From NCBI GenBank assembly GCA_020024465.1, contig JAHHTT010000036.1, positions 1-24,509 on the forward strand: a stretch of 24,509 nucleotides of DNA, written 5' to 3'. Shown in pieces: positions 8,555 through 16,154 of the stretch. The DNA is from Odoribacter sp. Its GTDB lineage: Bacteria > Bacteroidota > Bacteroidia > Bacteroidales > Marinifilaceae. The notes beneath the pieces were generated by a model. The model searched no databases. It was not told the DNA's origin and was given only the letters and a program-made list of their open reading frames with translations. Position numbers and translations under genes: made by a program. The stretch's first letter is position 1, and every line of letters begins with the position of its first letter.

Positions 8555-8623
8555 TCACGGAATGTCCCAAATTAGCGGTTCGTTGTCTTGATTTGTTCCT
8601 GCTGCAAATGCTTTACTTTTAGC
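8555..8623 (-). pseudogene. Possible C-terminal coding remnant, unrecognised
   Basis: On the reverse strand a 22-codon open stretch ends at a TGA stop (8557-8555) and reads ...FAAGTNQDNEPLIWDIP. It has no start codon, and upstream of 8623 the frame is closed by stops. The composition looks protein-like rather than random, and it lies just downstream of the rteC remnant. It may be the tail of a lost neighbouring gene or of rteC after a further frameshift; I do not recognise the sequence. Confidence 0.25.
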
Positions 8624-9108
8624 TTATTAACATTATCATGCATTTTTTATGGTAATATAAACGGCGATAATAATCGTCTAACTTCACTTGGAACACCGTA
8701 CCGAGGAAGTTTATCATCTCTTTTATTTCCACGTTGCCATTATTAATGTCACCCGAAGAAATAAGGGAATAACCCAATTCTATAAAAAAACCTTTTGTGT
8801 GAAGCGAAAAGGATATTTCAGACACTTTTGCAGGTTATCTTCTACTTGGGTATTGGTTTTTACTTTTATTGATTTTTCATTCAGATAGATACGCAACATT
8901 TCATTGGCTATGATTTTAGCTATTTTATGATCATGGCGGTTGAGAAATTCGGGCCTTTATCAAATTGTACGCTATCTCTACATAAACGTAAATCAGACTT
9001 TGAAGTACCATTGAAAGAGAACTTTCGATAATATCATAACCGTAGAGGTCGGTTTTCGTTAATTTTAATCTCTATTTGTGCTAAAATATCATCAATAGAC
9101 TCTTTCAT
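8619..9108 (-). pseudogene. rteC: Broken rteC (conjugative-transposon regulator) remnant
   Basis: Three reading frames of this stretch together resemble RteC, the regulator of excision genes in CTnDOT-type Bacteroides conjugative transposons. From the ATG at 9108 the frame reads MKESIDDILAQIEIKINEN and is soon interrupted. A segment around 9020-8930 reads KSDLRLCRDSVQFDKGPNFST. After a frameshift near 8935 it reads HDHKIAKIIANEMLRIYLNE. After another shift, at 8825-8660, it reads IELGYSLISSGDINNGN followed by VEIKEMINFLGTVFQVKLDDYYR. The order matches RteC, but the N-terminal half is largely deleted and there are at least two frameshifts, so it cannot make a full protein; intact family members are roughly 280-300 residues. 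The ATG at 9108 directly abuts the stop codon of the acetyltransferase gene (TAA then ATG). The identification rests on recalled family motifs. Confidence 0.72.
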
Positions 9109-9885
9109 TTATAAATTTACCAGCTTAATAAATTTAGTTTCTGTACATACACTTAAATCCGTTGTTACAAATTTTCCATTACAAAAAAGAGAAAAGATAG
9201 TAGCTGGTGTCGGAGAGTTTTGTGCTTGCTCTCTTGTTTCCAATTTAATCACTTTCAAAGGAATATTTTTTTCTTGGGCAAGAACACGCAACATACCATC
9301 TACATAATAATCCGTATATGGACAACGATTGGAATAATAAACCACTATTCCCTGTTTGTCGGGGCATTCTCCACTTTTCACGCAATCATTAAAATATGGA
9401 ATTGTGCTATTCTCATGAAAACTCATTACCAACAATGAAAATCCATTTGGAAGTTTTTCTATTTCTTTAAAGCCATGTTGCAGTAACCATTTCGTATCAC
9501 TCATAAAATGATTCTTTTTTGTACCTGCAACAGTAACCAATCCATGCTTTTGTTGCTTTTTTGCATCTTCAATTACAGATTGAAGCAAATTATATCCATG
9601 TCCTTGATCTTTATACTGTCCTGAAACCCAAAAACAATTAATCATTAAATAATTGGGAGCAGTAACCGGAAGCCATGCATACTCGGCAGGAACATATTCT
9701 ATAAAGACTTTGGCTCGTGCATCAAGCCGTCTGAAAACATAGCCATTTGCAAATTCCTTTGTTAGCCATTCTTTTTTTAACCCATAACCTGTTGCGCATT
9801 TTTTGTCAGAGAATGCACAACAGATATGCTCTTTGTCTATATTTTCTTCTGTTAGAGAGATGTATTTAGATAAACTATTTTCCAT
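9109..9885 (-). CDS. GNAT acetyltransferase with YoaP-like C-terminal domain
   Basis: The 258-residue cytoplasmic protein has two parts. The N-terminal GNAT fold (about 1-155) has the acetyl-CoA-binding region near 92-110 (VSGQYKDQGHGYNLLQS), where Q/G-x-x-G/A is represented by DQGHGY. The C-terminal part (about 175-255) is thioredoxin-like, of the YoaP type, with CPYTDYYVDGML after the strand GIVVYYSNR. Only one cysteine of a CxxC pair is present at that site. The substrate is unknown. Its start codon is 8 bases after the stop of the AraC-type gene, so the two are probably one transcript. The gene is intact while its neighbours on both sides are damaged, which suggests cargo of an old mobile element. 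Low cysteine redundancy argues against a disulfide reductase role. Confidence 0.85.
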   Translation of the reverse strand: MENSLSKYISLTEENIDKEHICCAFSDKKCATGYGLKKEWLTKEFANGYVFRRLDARAKVFIEYVPAEYAWLPVTAPNYLMINCFWVSGQYKDQGHGYNLLQSVIEDAKKQQKHGLVTVAGTKKNHFMSDTKWLLQHGFKEIEKLPNGFSLLVMSFHENSTIPYFNDCVKSGECPDKQGIVVYYSNRCPYTDYYVDGMLRVLAQEKNIPLKVIKLETREQAQNSPTPATIFSLFCNGKFVTTDLSVCTETKFIKLVNL

Positions 9886-9893
9886 GATTTTGT

Positions 9894-10343
9894 TTATTTT
9901 ATCGGTGTATATATTTTTGTGATATTCTCTTTTGAATAATTGGTGTATTCCTCAAAAGACATCTCATAGCGGAATGAATATTCTTGACTTGCATTAATGA
10001 TGTTATACCAGTCCTGCAAATCAGTATAGTAACCCTGTAATGTATGGACCGCATATTTACCTTGGGATAGCCGGATTATACCAAATTCGCAAGTAGATAC
10101 AATTTCCTTTTGTGCCGATGTGCAGGCATAGAAACGACATTGAGCAGGTTTTGTTACATTAGGGTCATCAAAACTTAACCCGATATTCAGAGCAGAACTC
10201 ATCATGCGAAGCAATTGCCGTTGAGACATATTTACTATGTCGGCTATTATATTCAATTGCAATGGCTGATGCGAATTAAAATTTATGTGATCAATTACTT
10301 GATTGACTTTCTGTTTGTATATATTTTCAGAGCCACTTTTCAT
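9894..10343 (-). pseudogene. AraC/GyrI-like regulator with large internal deletion
   Basis: The 149-residue open frame joins two pieces of a larger protein. Residues about 8-53 (INFNSHQPLQLNIIADIVNMSQRQLLRMM) are the first helix-turn-helix of an AraC-type DNA-binding domain. From residue about 55 (IGLSFDDPNVTKPAQCRFYACTS) to the end is the C-terminal half of a GyrI-like effector-binding domain (GKYAVHTLQGYYTDLQDWY). Missing are the second AraC helix-turn-helix and the first half of the GyrI-like domain, which intact relatives of roughly 290 residues carry between these segments. The junction is in frame, so a short protein could still be made, but a single half-domain is unlikely to bind DNA normally. 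A -7 element precedes it at 10362. It may have regulated the acetyltransferase gene that follows 8 bases later. Confidence 0.7.
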
Positions 10344-10361
10344 CTATAGCTATATAATTTG

Positions 10362-10369
10362 CAAATATA
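10362..10369 (-). promoter_or_regulatory. Probable -7 element for the AraC-like and acetyltransferase genes
   Basis: The reverse strand reads TATATTTG, a full TAnnTTTG match, 19 bases before the ATG at 10343. The -33 spacing is poor: the nearest TTTG is only 11 bases upstream. The surrounding DNA is very AT-rich, so the match could be chance. Confidence 0.4.
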
Positions 10370-10644
10370 TAGAGTTTATACAAATGTCTAATTGTCCAAT
10401 CTAGCCAATTTTATAAGTCTTAGGTTATGATTTTAGTGTAAGGTGCAAATATATATATCTATATATAGCTTATACCTTGGACTAATCTTAGAGTATTTAT
10501 TTCCAGATGTTTGCATAATTCCAAATAATGTATACATGGAGTTTTTAAGGACTAAAGCATGAGAGATCCAAAGCTGGAAATTTCTAAAAGTACTGATATG
10601 GAGGAAGAAATTCCGTTGGATTATGAACCCAGAGGGATTACTCA
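10370..10644. other. Intergenic stretch, no supported gene
   Basis: This AT-rich gap between the AraC-like gene and the tRNA-Gly terminator contains an alternating AT run (about 10446-10470) and no open frame with recognisable protein features. A forward frame from the ATG at 10559 stays open into the tRNA but matches nothing I know and is not annotated. It is probably the decayed end of the island. Confidence 0.5.
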
Positions 10645-10672
10645 AACAAAAAGCACCTTAATAGGTGCTTTC
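10645..10672 (-). terminator. Terminator of the tRNA-Tyr/tRNA-Gly transcript
   Basis: AAAGCACC (10650-10657) and GGTGCTTT (10664-10671) form a perfect 8-bp stem around TTAATA. On the reverse strand the stem is followed by more T (GGTGCTTTTTG). It starts 5 bases after the 3' end of tRNA-Gly. Confidence 0.88.
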
Positions 10673-10676
10673 TGTG

Positions 10677-10749
10677 AGCGGAAAACGGGACTCAAACCCG
10701 CGACCCCCAGCTTGGAAGGCTAGTGCTCTATCGACTGAGCTATTTCCGC
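10677..10749 (-). tRNA. tRNA-Gly (anticodon TCC)
   Basis: Read on the reverse strand, acceptor GCGGAAA pairs with the TTTCCGC end, anticodon stem CTAGC/GCTGG (one mismatch-like G-U/G position) encloses loop CTTCCAA with anticodon TCC (Gly), and the T arm contains GGGTTTGAGTCCC. CCA is not encoded. It is cotranscribed with the tRNA-Tyr upstream. Confidence 0.93.
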
Positions 10750-10760
10750 AATTTATTGTG

Positions 10761-10842
10761 TGGGCAGTGATGGATTCGAACCACCGAAGGCTACGCCAGC
10801 TGAGTTACAGTCAGCCCCATTTGGCCACTCTGGTAACTGCCC
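10761..10842 (-). tRNA. tRNA-Tyr (anticodon GTA)
   Basis: Reverse strand: acceptor GGGCAGT pairs with ACTGCCC, anticodon stem GCTGA/TCAGC encloses loop CTGTAAC, giving anticodon GTA (Tyr). The long variable arm (82 bases in total) is the class II form expected of bacterial tRNA-Tyr. The T arm contains GGTGGTTCGAATCCATC. It is first in the two-tRNA transcript. Confidence 0.95.
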
Positions 10843-10878
10843 TTTTATGTACTTAATTCTCCTCTCCTTTTGCGCTTG

Positions 10879-10909
10879 CAAAGGTATGATTTTTCCTGAT
10901 AGTAACAAA
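10879..10909 (-). promoter_or_regulatory. Promoter of tRNA-Tyr/tRNA-Gly (-33 TTTG, -7 TACCTTTG)
   Basis: On the reverse strand TTTG (10909-10906) and TACCTTTG (10886-10879) are separated by 19 bases, the same geometry as the tRNA-Lys promoter in this window. It starts 37 bases upstream of tRNA-Tyr. Confidence 0.9.
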
Positions 10910-10937
10910 ATAAAATAGTCGTTTTTATAAAAATATT

Positions 10938-11115
10938 TTAGTTGCCATTGTAAATCAATTCGATAATCTCTGGGGTGCTATCAGAGTTATTATACCGAAT
11001 GATTATTTGATACACCATCTAAAATAATGGAATATTGCGATTCGTTTTTATGTTTGGCTATACCATATCCTTTATGTGCAGCATATTTGTCATTGTTGTA
11101 TGCAACAGAATTCAT
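10938..11115 (-). pseudogene. Possible frameshifted small gene, unrecognised
   Basis: From an ATG at 11115 the reverse strand reads MNSVAYNNDKYAAHKGYGIA and onward to YSIILDGVSN before a stop near 10990. In a neighbouring frame the downstream part reads YQIIIRYNNSDSTPEIIELIYNGN to a stop at 10938. The two pieces join smoothly at ILDGV/YQIII if one frameshift near 11000-11010 is assumed, giving about 58 residues. I do not recognise the family. It may be a decayed small protein gene or chance open frames. It lies in the gap between the tRNA promoter and the sensor kinase gene. Confidence 0.3.
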
Positions 11116-11246
11116 TTTTCATTTTATTATTTGTTTTTTCCATTAATCAAGGAACAGCAATACAAAAAAGGTTGTGTTTTACCATGTGAATGAAATAAAA
11201 GTCGGTCAATGTTTTAGCAGGGCTATGCACGGTTAATAAATGTATT
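11116..11246. other. Gap downstream of the phosphate operon
   Basis: No open frame of note is present. On the reverse strand GGTAAAACACAACC followed by six T (about 11165-11185) could act as a very weak terminator for the phosphate operon, but its stem is only 3 bp. Confidence 0.3.
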
Positions 11247-13007
11247 TTAATATAGTTTCTTGCGTAAAGAGAAGATGAATTCTAAACCTCCGTTTTTTCT
11301 GTTTTTTGCAGAGATTTGTCCTTTATGAAAGAGTATCGCATTTTTTACAATAGATAATCCCAGACCGGAACCTCCGTTTTTTCTGCTTCGTCCGGGATTG
11401 ACTCGATAGAAACGGTCAAAAATACGTGTAAGATGCTCTTCTTTTATTCCGTATCCTGTGTCATAGTACGAAAAGTAGTAATATTCATTGTCTTCCGTAT
11501 AGGTTTCTATATGAATAGTCACATTATCACCGGCATAGCTGATGGTATTGTCAATGAGATTGCGGAATATAGAATAGAGCAATGTGTGGTTGCCTTCTAT
11601 TTCTATTTTTGATGGTACGCAGTTTTCTAAAGAAATTCCTGCATTTTTCAAAGAAACCTCTAAATCGGTAGTCACTTCATTGATTGTGTCATGGATGTTG
11701 ATATCTTCTTTGGTGAATAGTTCTGATGCTTCTTCTGTTTTAGTGATGAGTGCTACATCACGAATTAGATCGGAAAGACGCAATACTTGTGTGTAAGCTC
11801 GTTCTAAAAAGAATTTTTGTTTTTCAGAAGTCAGATTATTTTGCTCTAAAATGGTTTCGATATAACCTCTTATGCTGCTGACAGGTGTTTTCAATTCATG
11901 CGCAATGTTATTGGTCATCTCTTGTTTCAGTAAACGGTTTTTTTCAGACAAAGAGATGTTATTGAGCAATACTTCATAGCTGTTATCATTGAATATCAGT
12001 AGTTTTACTGCAAAGTGTTTACCATTTTTACTGATTTTTCCTTGCCAGATAGGAATGCTATTGCCTTGTGGATTGACGGGTGTATTATTTTTGAGAAATA
12101 TTTTTAGTTCCTTGAATTCACTAAGAGAAAATAATGAATCGACATCAAAAATTGCTTCGTCGCTAATGGTGTTCAAATATTGGATGAAATGTGTATTGGC
12201 ATAAATCTTTTTATTATCTGCGGTGAAAATACAGATCCCTTCATCTGAATGATGGAAATGACGTATGATTTTTTCTTTTTCCATTTTCAGTTGATTTTTA
12301 CTTTCATCCAACATTTTGTAGTTGGCTATGATTTTATTGCCTATTTCTCCCAATTCTGTTTCCGGAAATTTTATTTGATTGTAATCAGGGGTTTGATTTT
12401 CAGCAGATTGAATAAAATCATTCAGAGCAGAGACTGCTTTTCCGAATCTGTCGGCAAGGTACAGTAAAGAAATAAGCGCAGAGAAGAAAAGTAATAGGAT
12501 GAAATATGTAAATATATCATCCGCTTTTAAAATGTTTTGCACACTATTGTCATATGGCATGGCAACGCGGACAAAATAGGGAGAAAAAAAGTGGGCATAA
12601 TAAAAATAATTCACTCCGGTGGTTGCAGATTGGCGGATATTTGAGCCTTTGCCATTGTTGAGTGATTTGACAATTTCCGGTCTATCTAGGTGATTCCCTA
12701 CTTCATGTATACTATTTACATCGTTGTCAAACAATACATTCCCATTCCGGTCAATAATTGTGACGCGCAATTCTTTGGGTAATAGAGGGAGTATATTATA
12801 GAGGGAATCTATGTGTCCATTATCCAAAAGTTGGTGATTTTGAATATATTCTGAAATAACTTTTGAATAGGCTTCCATACCTGTTTTAAAACTGTCTGCT
12901 TTGTACGTTTTTTCTCTATTTTGTTGTACAGCGACAATAATGATGGTAAAAATTGAAAATACCAGCAGAAAATAGAGAAATATCTTTTTTTTATAAGTTA
13001 TATGCAT
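11247..13007 (-). CDS. phoR: PhoR-like sensor histidine kinase
   Basis: The 586-residue inner-membrane kinase has two membrane segments (about 6-28 and 163-187) flanking a sensor domain of some 130 residues that faces the periplasm. A PAS-like region follows at about 245-345 (GICIFTADNKKIYANTHFIQYL). The dimerisation domain carries the phosphoacceptor H370 in NIAHELKTPVSS. The catalytic domain shows the N box (NLIDNTISYAG), G1 (DTGYGI) and G2 (GGSGLGLSIV). The overall plan is that of PhoR, which responds to phosphate limitation via the Pst transporter and PhoU. It begins 12 bases after the response regulator stop and is the last gene of the pst-phoU run, supporting a phosphate role over other kinases. 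The periplasmic domain is larger than in enterobacterial PhoR. Confidence 0.88.
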   Translation of the reverse strand: MHITYKKKIFLYFLLVFSIFTIIIVAVQQNREKTYKADSFKTGMEAYSKVISEYIQNHQLLDNGHIDSLYNILPLLPKELRVTIIDRNGNVLFDNDVNSIHEVGNHLDRPEIVKSLNNGKGSNIRQSATTGVNYFYYAHFFSPYFVRVAMPYDNSVQNILKADDIFTYFILLLFFSALISLLYLADRFGKAVSALNDFIQSAENQTPDYNQIKFPETELGEIGNKIIANYKMLDESKNQLKMEKEKIIRHFHHSDEGICIFTADNKKIYANTHFIQYLNTISDEAIFDVDSLFSLSEFKELKIFLKNNTPVNPQGNSIPIWQGKISKNGKHFAVKLLIFNDNSYEVLLNNISLSEKNRLLKQEMTNNIAHELKTPVSSIRGYIETILEQNNLTSEKQKFFLERAYTQVLRLSDLIRDVALITKTEEASELFTKEDINIHDTINEVTTDLEVSLKNAGISLENCVPSKIEIEGNHTLLYSIFRNLIDNTISYAGDNVTIHIETYTEDNEYYYFSYYDTGYGIKEEHLTRIFDRFYRVNPGRSRKNGGSGLGLSIVKNAILFHKGQISAKNRKNGGLEFIFSLRKKLY

Positions 13008-13019
13008 AATGAAATAGTT

Positions 13020-13703
13020 TTATTTTTCCAAACAATAACCATATCCTGAACGATTGGCAATGTGCTTGCCGAAGTCTCCTAATTTTTTGCGTAGACGAGT
13101 AATATGTACATCTACAGTACGTTCAAGCACATACCCGTCTTCTTGCCATACTTTGCAGAGAATGTCCTCTCGCGAGAAAATGCGGTTAGGTGCTTTGGCT
13201 AACATGGTAAGAATTTCGAATTCTTTTTTGGTCAGGAGGATCTGGCTTTCTTTTAAAGATACATTTTTGCCATTAAGATCAATAGTGAGATCTCCGATTT
13301 CTATGATATTTTTTTGTTCTGGGATTTCTTGGTTTCCGGCACGCTTGAGGACAGCTTTAACCCGGGCTGTTACTTCTTTGATAGAAAACGGTTTGGAGAT
13401 ATAGTCGTCACCTCCAATACTGAAACCTGTCAACATATCATTTTCTGTGTCTTTTGCCGTAAGAAAGATAATCGGAATATTACGATGGAGTTCTTTTCTG
13501 ACTTTTTCGGCCATTTTGAAGCCTGACATGCCTTCCATCATGACATCCAATAGAATCAATTCATGATCATCCCGTAGAAGTTTTAAAGCTTCCTCTGCCG
13601 AATTGGCAATATCCACTGTAAAACCTTCACTTTCTAAATTGAATTGGAGGATTTCGCATAAATCCTCTTCATCGTCTACTACCAAGATTTTATTTTTATC
13701 CAT
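13020..13703 (-). CDS. phoB: PhoB-like OmpR-family response regulator
   Basis: The 227-residue protein has a receiver domain (about 3-120) with acidic pocket D10 and D11, phosphoacceptor D53 (LILLDVMM), T82 and K104. It is followed by a winged-helix DNA-binding domain (about 130-226) with the OmpR/PhoB signature near RTVDVHITRLRKKLG. As partner of the PhoR-like kinase, it would bind the 11-bp repeat array upstream of pstS and activate this operon under phosphate limitation. That pairing is inferred from gene order, with 12 bases between the two genes. It starts 45 bases after phoU. Confidence 0.9.
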   Translation of the reverse strand: MDKNKILVVDDEEDLCEILQFNLESEGFTVDIANSAEEALKLLRDDHELILLDVMMEGMSGFKMAEKVRKELHRNIPIIFLTAKDTENDMLTGFSIGGDDYISKPFSIKEVTARVKAVLKRAGNQEIPEQKNIIEIGDLTIDLNGKNVSLKESQILLTKKEFEILTMLAKAPNRIFSREDILCKVWQEDGYVLERTVDVHITRLRKKLGDFGKHIANRSGYGYCLEK

Positions 13704-13748
13704 GGATTTGAGTTTTAATCAGTCTGTTTAGAACATTTGTTTAATTTA

Positions 13749-14462
13749 TTATCCTTCACTCCCGGCCTGCAGTATTTCATCTTTATTTGGATTGTCCCAA
13801 TGTTTGATATTTTTACCTTCAATCAAATAAATAGCCGCTTCTGCTATATTTGTAGCATTGTCGCCGATGCGCTCCATGTTGTATGATATTCCATTCACAG
13901 AAAGAATGTCTGTCATATTCTGTGCTGTCAGTACCCTTCCGGAGAATTGCGAATGTAGCTGATTGCAGATATCATGGTGTTGTTGGTCTACTTGATTGTC
14001 CATTTCGATAGTTTCTCTTGCCAGTTGTATATCAGTACATGTGAAAGCAAATATAGCATTTTGTGTCATATTTCCAGTCAAAGCGAACATTTTTAAAAAT
14101 TTCGCTTTATAAATCTGCCAGATTTCGCTTTTCAAATCGGAGGTTTGTATGAATTGTGCGATGTTAAGCATTAAATCTCCAATCCGTTCCAAATAGGCTG
14201 TCATATCATAATAGGAGATAATCATTCTCAGATTAGTGGCCCGGGGATTGTAAAGTACAATGGTATTAATTACTTCATTTCGAATCTTTACTTCCAGACT
14301 ATCAATAATGTGTTCGTCATTATTGATTTCTGTATATAATGCATCATCATTATTGTTTTCAAGTAATTGTTTTATGTTTTCTTGTTGTCGGAAAATGATT
14401 TTGGCCAGTACTTGAAAGTCTGCGGTTATTCTGCTGAGCATTTTTTCTTGTAGTCCACTCAT
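13749..14462 (-). CDS. phoU: PhoU phosphate signalling regulator
   Basis: The 237-residue cytoplasmic protein is all-helical with two tandem PhoU repeats, each with the metal-site-like signature: YLERIGDLMLNIA at about 96-108 and NMERIGDNATNIAEAA at about 200-215. Length fits the family (215-240). PhoU links the Pst transporter to PhoR, keeping the kinase inactive when phosphate is plentiful. It lies 33 bases after pstB and before the two-component genes, the standard place between transporter and regulators. Confidence 0.95.
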   Translation of the reverse strand: MSGLQEKMLSRITADFQVLAKIIFRQQENIKQLLENNNDDALYTEINNDEHIIDSLEVKIRNEVINTIVLYNPRATNLRMIISYYDMTAYLERIGDLMLNIAQFIQTSDLKSEIWQIYKAKFLKMFALTGNMTQNAIFAFTCTDIQLARETIEMDNQVDQQHHDICNQLHSQFSGRVLTAQNMTDILSVNGISYNMERIGDNATNIAEAAIYLIEGKNIKHWDNPNKDEILQAGSEG

Positions 14463-14495
14463 AATGTATTGTTTTTTTTACGATTAATCTTTGTG

Positions 14496-15260
14496 TTATC
14501 CGAATTGTCCGGTCAAATATTCTTCGGTACGTTTGTCTTTTGGTGTCGTAAACATGATTTGTGTCCGGTCGTATTCTATCAATTCTCCTAAATACATAAA
14601 CATAGAGTAGTCAGAGATACGGGCGGCTTGAGACATGTTATGGGTAACAATGACAATCGTAAATTCTTTTTTTAATTCAAGTAATAGTTCTTCAATCCGA
14701 TTTGTAGCTATGGGATCGAGAGCTGATGTTGGTTCATCCATCAATAGTACTTCAGGCTTGAGAGCCAGGGCTCGGGCGATGCATAAGCGTTGCTGCTGTC
14801 CTCCGGAAAGGAAAGTCCCTTTTTTATAGAGAGAGTCTTTGACTTCATTCCAGAGACCGACGTTGGTTAAGCAGGTTTCAACAATTTCGTCCTTTTCTTT
14901 TTTTGATAAACGAATCCCATTTAACTTGTATCCTGCAATGACATTATCATAAATACTCATTGTCGGAAATGGATTGGGGCGTTGAAACACCATCCCTGCT
15001 ATTCGTCTGACTTCCATTGGATTCATCTTTAAAATATTTCGATTGTCCAATAGAATTTCTCCTGTGATTTGAATATCCGGATACAATTCATGCATGCGGT
15101 TAATGGCTCTAAGTAAAGTGCTTTTCCCGCAGCCTGAAGGTCCCATGATGGCCGTGATATTGTTCTTTTCGATTTTTGCATTTACTCCGTTGACAGCGTT
15201 TTTCCCCGGAGTGTAAGAGATGCATACATCTTTAAGTTGTAGTATTGGATTTTCTATCAT
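14496..15260 (-). CDS. pstB: PstB phosphate ABC transporter ATPase
   Basis: The 254-residue ATPase drives high-affinity phosphate import. It has Walker A GPSGCGKST at 40-48, the ABC signature LSGGQ at 151-155 followed by QQR, Walker B ending in MDEP (D175, E176), and the switch histidine in IVIVTHNMSQAARISD. The PstB-specific YPDIQITGEILLD and NPFPTMSIYDNV regions are also present. Length and motifs are standard. It lies 36 bases after pstA. Confidence 0.97.
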   Translation of the reverse strand: MIENPILQLKDVCISYTPGKNAVNGVNAKIEKNNITAIMGPSGCGKSTLLRAINRMHELYPDIQITGEILLDNRNILKMNPMEVRRIAGMVFQRPNPFPTMSIYDNVIAGYKLNGIRLSKKEKDEIVETCLTNVGLWNEVKDSLYKKGTFLSGGQQQRLCIARALALKPEVLLMDEPTSALDPIATNRIEELLLELKKEFTIVIVTHNMSQAARISDYSMFMYLGELIEYDRTQIMFTTPKDKRTEEYLTGQFG

Positions 15261-15296
15261 AATTCAAATGGTAAAGTCTGTCATTTATATTTTCCA

Positions 15297-16151
15297 TTAT
15301 CCGATTCGCCATTTTCTGGCAATATTCTTGGCAATGATGTTTAAGACTAAAATCAGCATTAATAAAAATAGCGATGAACTCCATATCATGTCTATCAGAT
15401 TCGGGTCGTTATAGAATTCCCAGATAAGCAATGGAACTGCACTCGTCGGATGGATGACATCCCAATTAATAACAGTGCTCCCTAAGGCTGTGAGCATTAG
15501 GGGGGCTGTTTCGCCCATTACTCGCGAAATGGCCAATAATATACCAGTAAAGAGTCCGCCAAATGCAGAAGGGACAAGGACTTTTAATACGACACTGGTG
15601 TAGGAGGCACCAAGGGCAAGGCCGGCTTCTTTTAGGCTGCTCGGCAGCATTTTCAGCGTCTCTTCGGTTGAGCGTATGATTAAAGGGAGCATCATAATGG
15701 CTAAAGCAACACTACCTGCCAGTGCAGAGTAACTGCCTAATGGCTTTACGACCCATGCATAGGCGATGATTCCAATGACGATGGAGGGAGTGCCTTGCAG
15801 TAGATCTGTCAGAAAACGGGCTATATGAGAAAAGGTTGCTTTAGGCTTTTCTGCCAGATAGATACCGCCCATAATACCTACTGGTATCGCAATGAAGGCT
15901 GCGATAGCCACCATTAGCATGGTGCCGGCAATACCATTGGCGATACCTCCGGGAATGAGTTCTCCGGTGCTTTTGGCCAACATGGCATCTAAGGTACTGG
16001 GGGCAGTTTCTGAAAAGAAACTGAGGTTGATTTGTCTATACCCTTTTTTGACGACCTCCCAAATGATTACTACTAAGGGAATGGCTGTCATTGAAGATAA
16101 TATGCAAATTGACCAAAAGAAGATTCTGTCTTTTAATATTCTATAATTCAT
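15297..16151 (-). CDS. pstA: PstA phosphate ABC transporter permease
   Basis: The 284-residue protein has about six membrane helices. The EAA-type cytoplasmic loop (LPSSLKEAGLALGASYTSVVLKV, about 180-202) docks the ATPase. The N-terminal helix (about 11-32) and periplasmic loop (INLSFFSETAP) are typical of PstA. It pairs with PstC to form the channel. Its start lies 3 bases after the pstC stop, implying translational coupling. Confidence 0.95.
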   Translation of the reverse strand: MNYRILKDRIFFWSICILSSMTAIPLVVIIWEVVKKGYRQINLSFFSETAPSTLDAMLAKSTGELIPGGIANGIAGTMLMVAIAAFIAIPVGIMGGIYLAEKPKATFSHIARFLTDLLQGTPSIVIGIIAYAWVVKPLGSYSALAGSVALAIMMLPLIIRSTEETLKMLPSSLKEAGLALGASYTSVVLKVLVPSAFGGLFTGILLAISRVMGETAPLMLTALGSTVINWDVIHPTSAVPLLIWEFYNDPNLIDMIWSSSLFLLMLILVLNIIAKNIARKWRIG

Positions 16152-16154
16152 ACT

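Noticed and set aside
8427..8562. Repeated TCACGGAA at 8427-8434 (tRNA-Lys 3' end) and 8555-8562 as an attachment site
   Set aside because: An 8-base match over this distance in one window is too short to call an attachment site, and no integrase is nearby.
10559..10723. Forward frame starting MRDPKLEISKSTDMEEEIPLDYEPRG
   Set aside because: It runs through the tRNA terminator and into tRNA-Gly, and I recognise no family. It may be a remnant but cannot be supported.
10665..10856. Forward open frame of 63 codons containing RDSNPRPPAWKASALST and MDSNHRRLRQLSYSQPH
   Set aside because: It lies wholly antisense to tRNA-Gly and tRNA-Tyr. These peptide strings are the well-known artefact of translating tRNA genes backwards.
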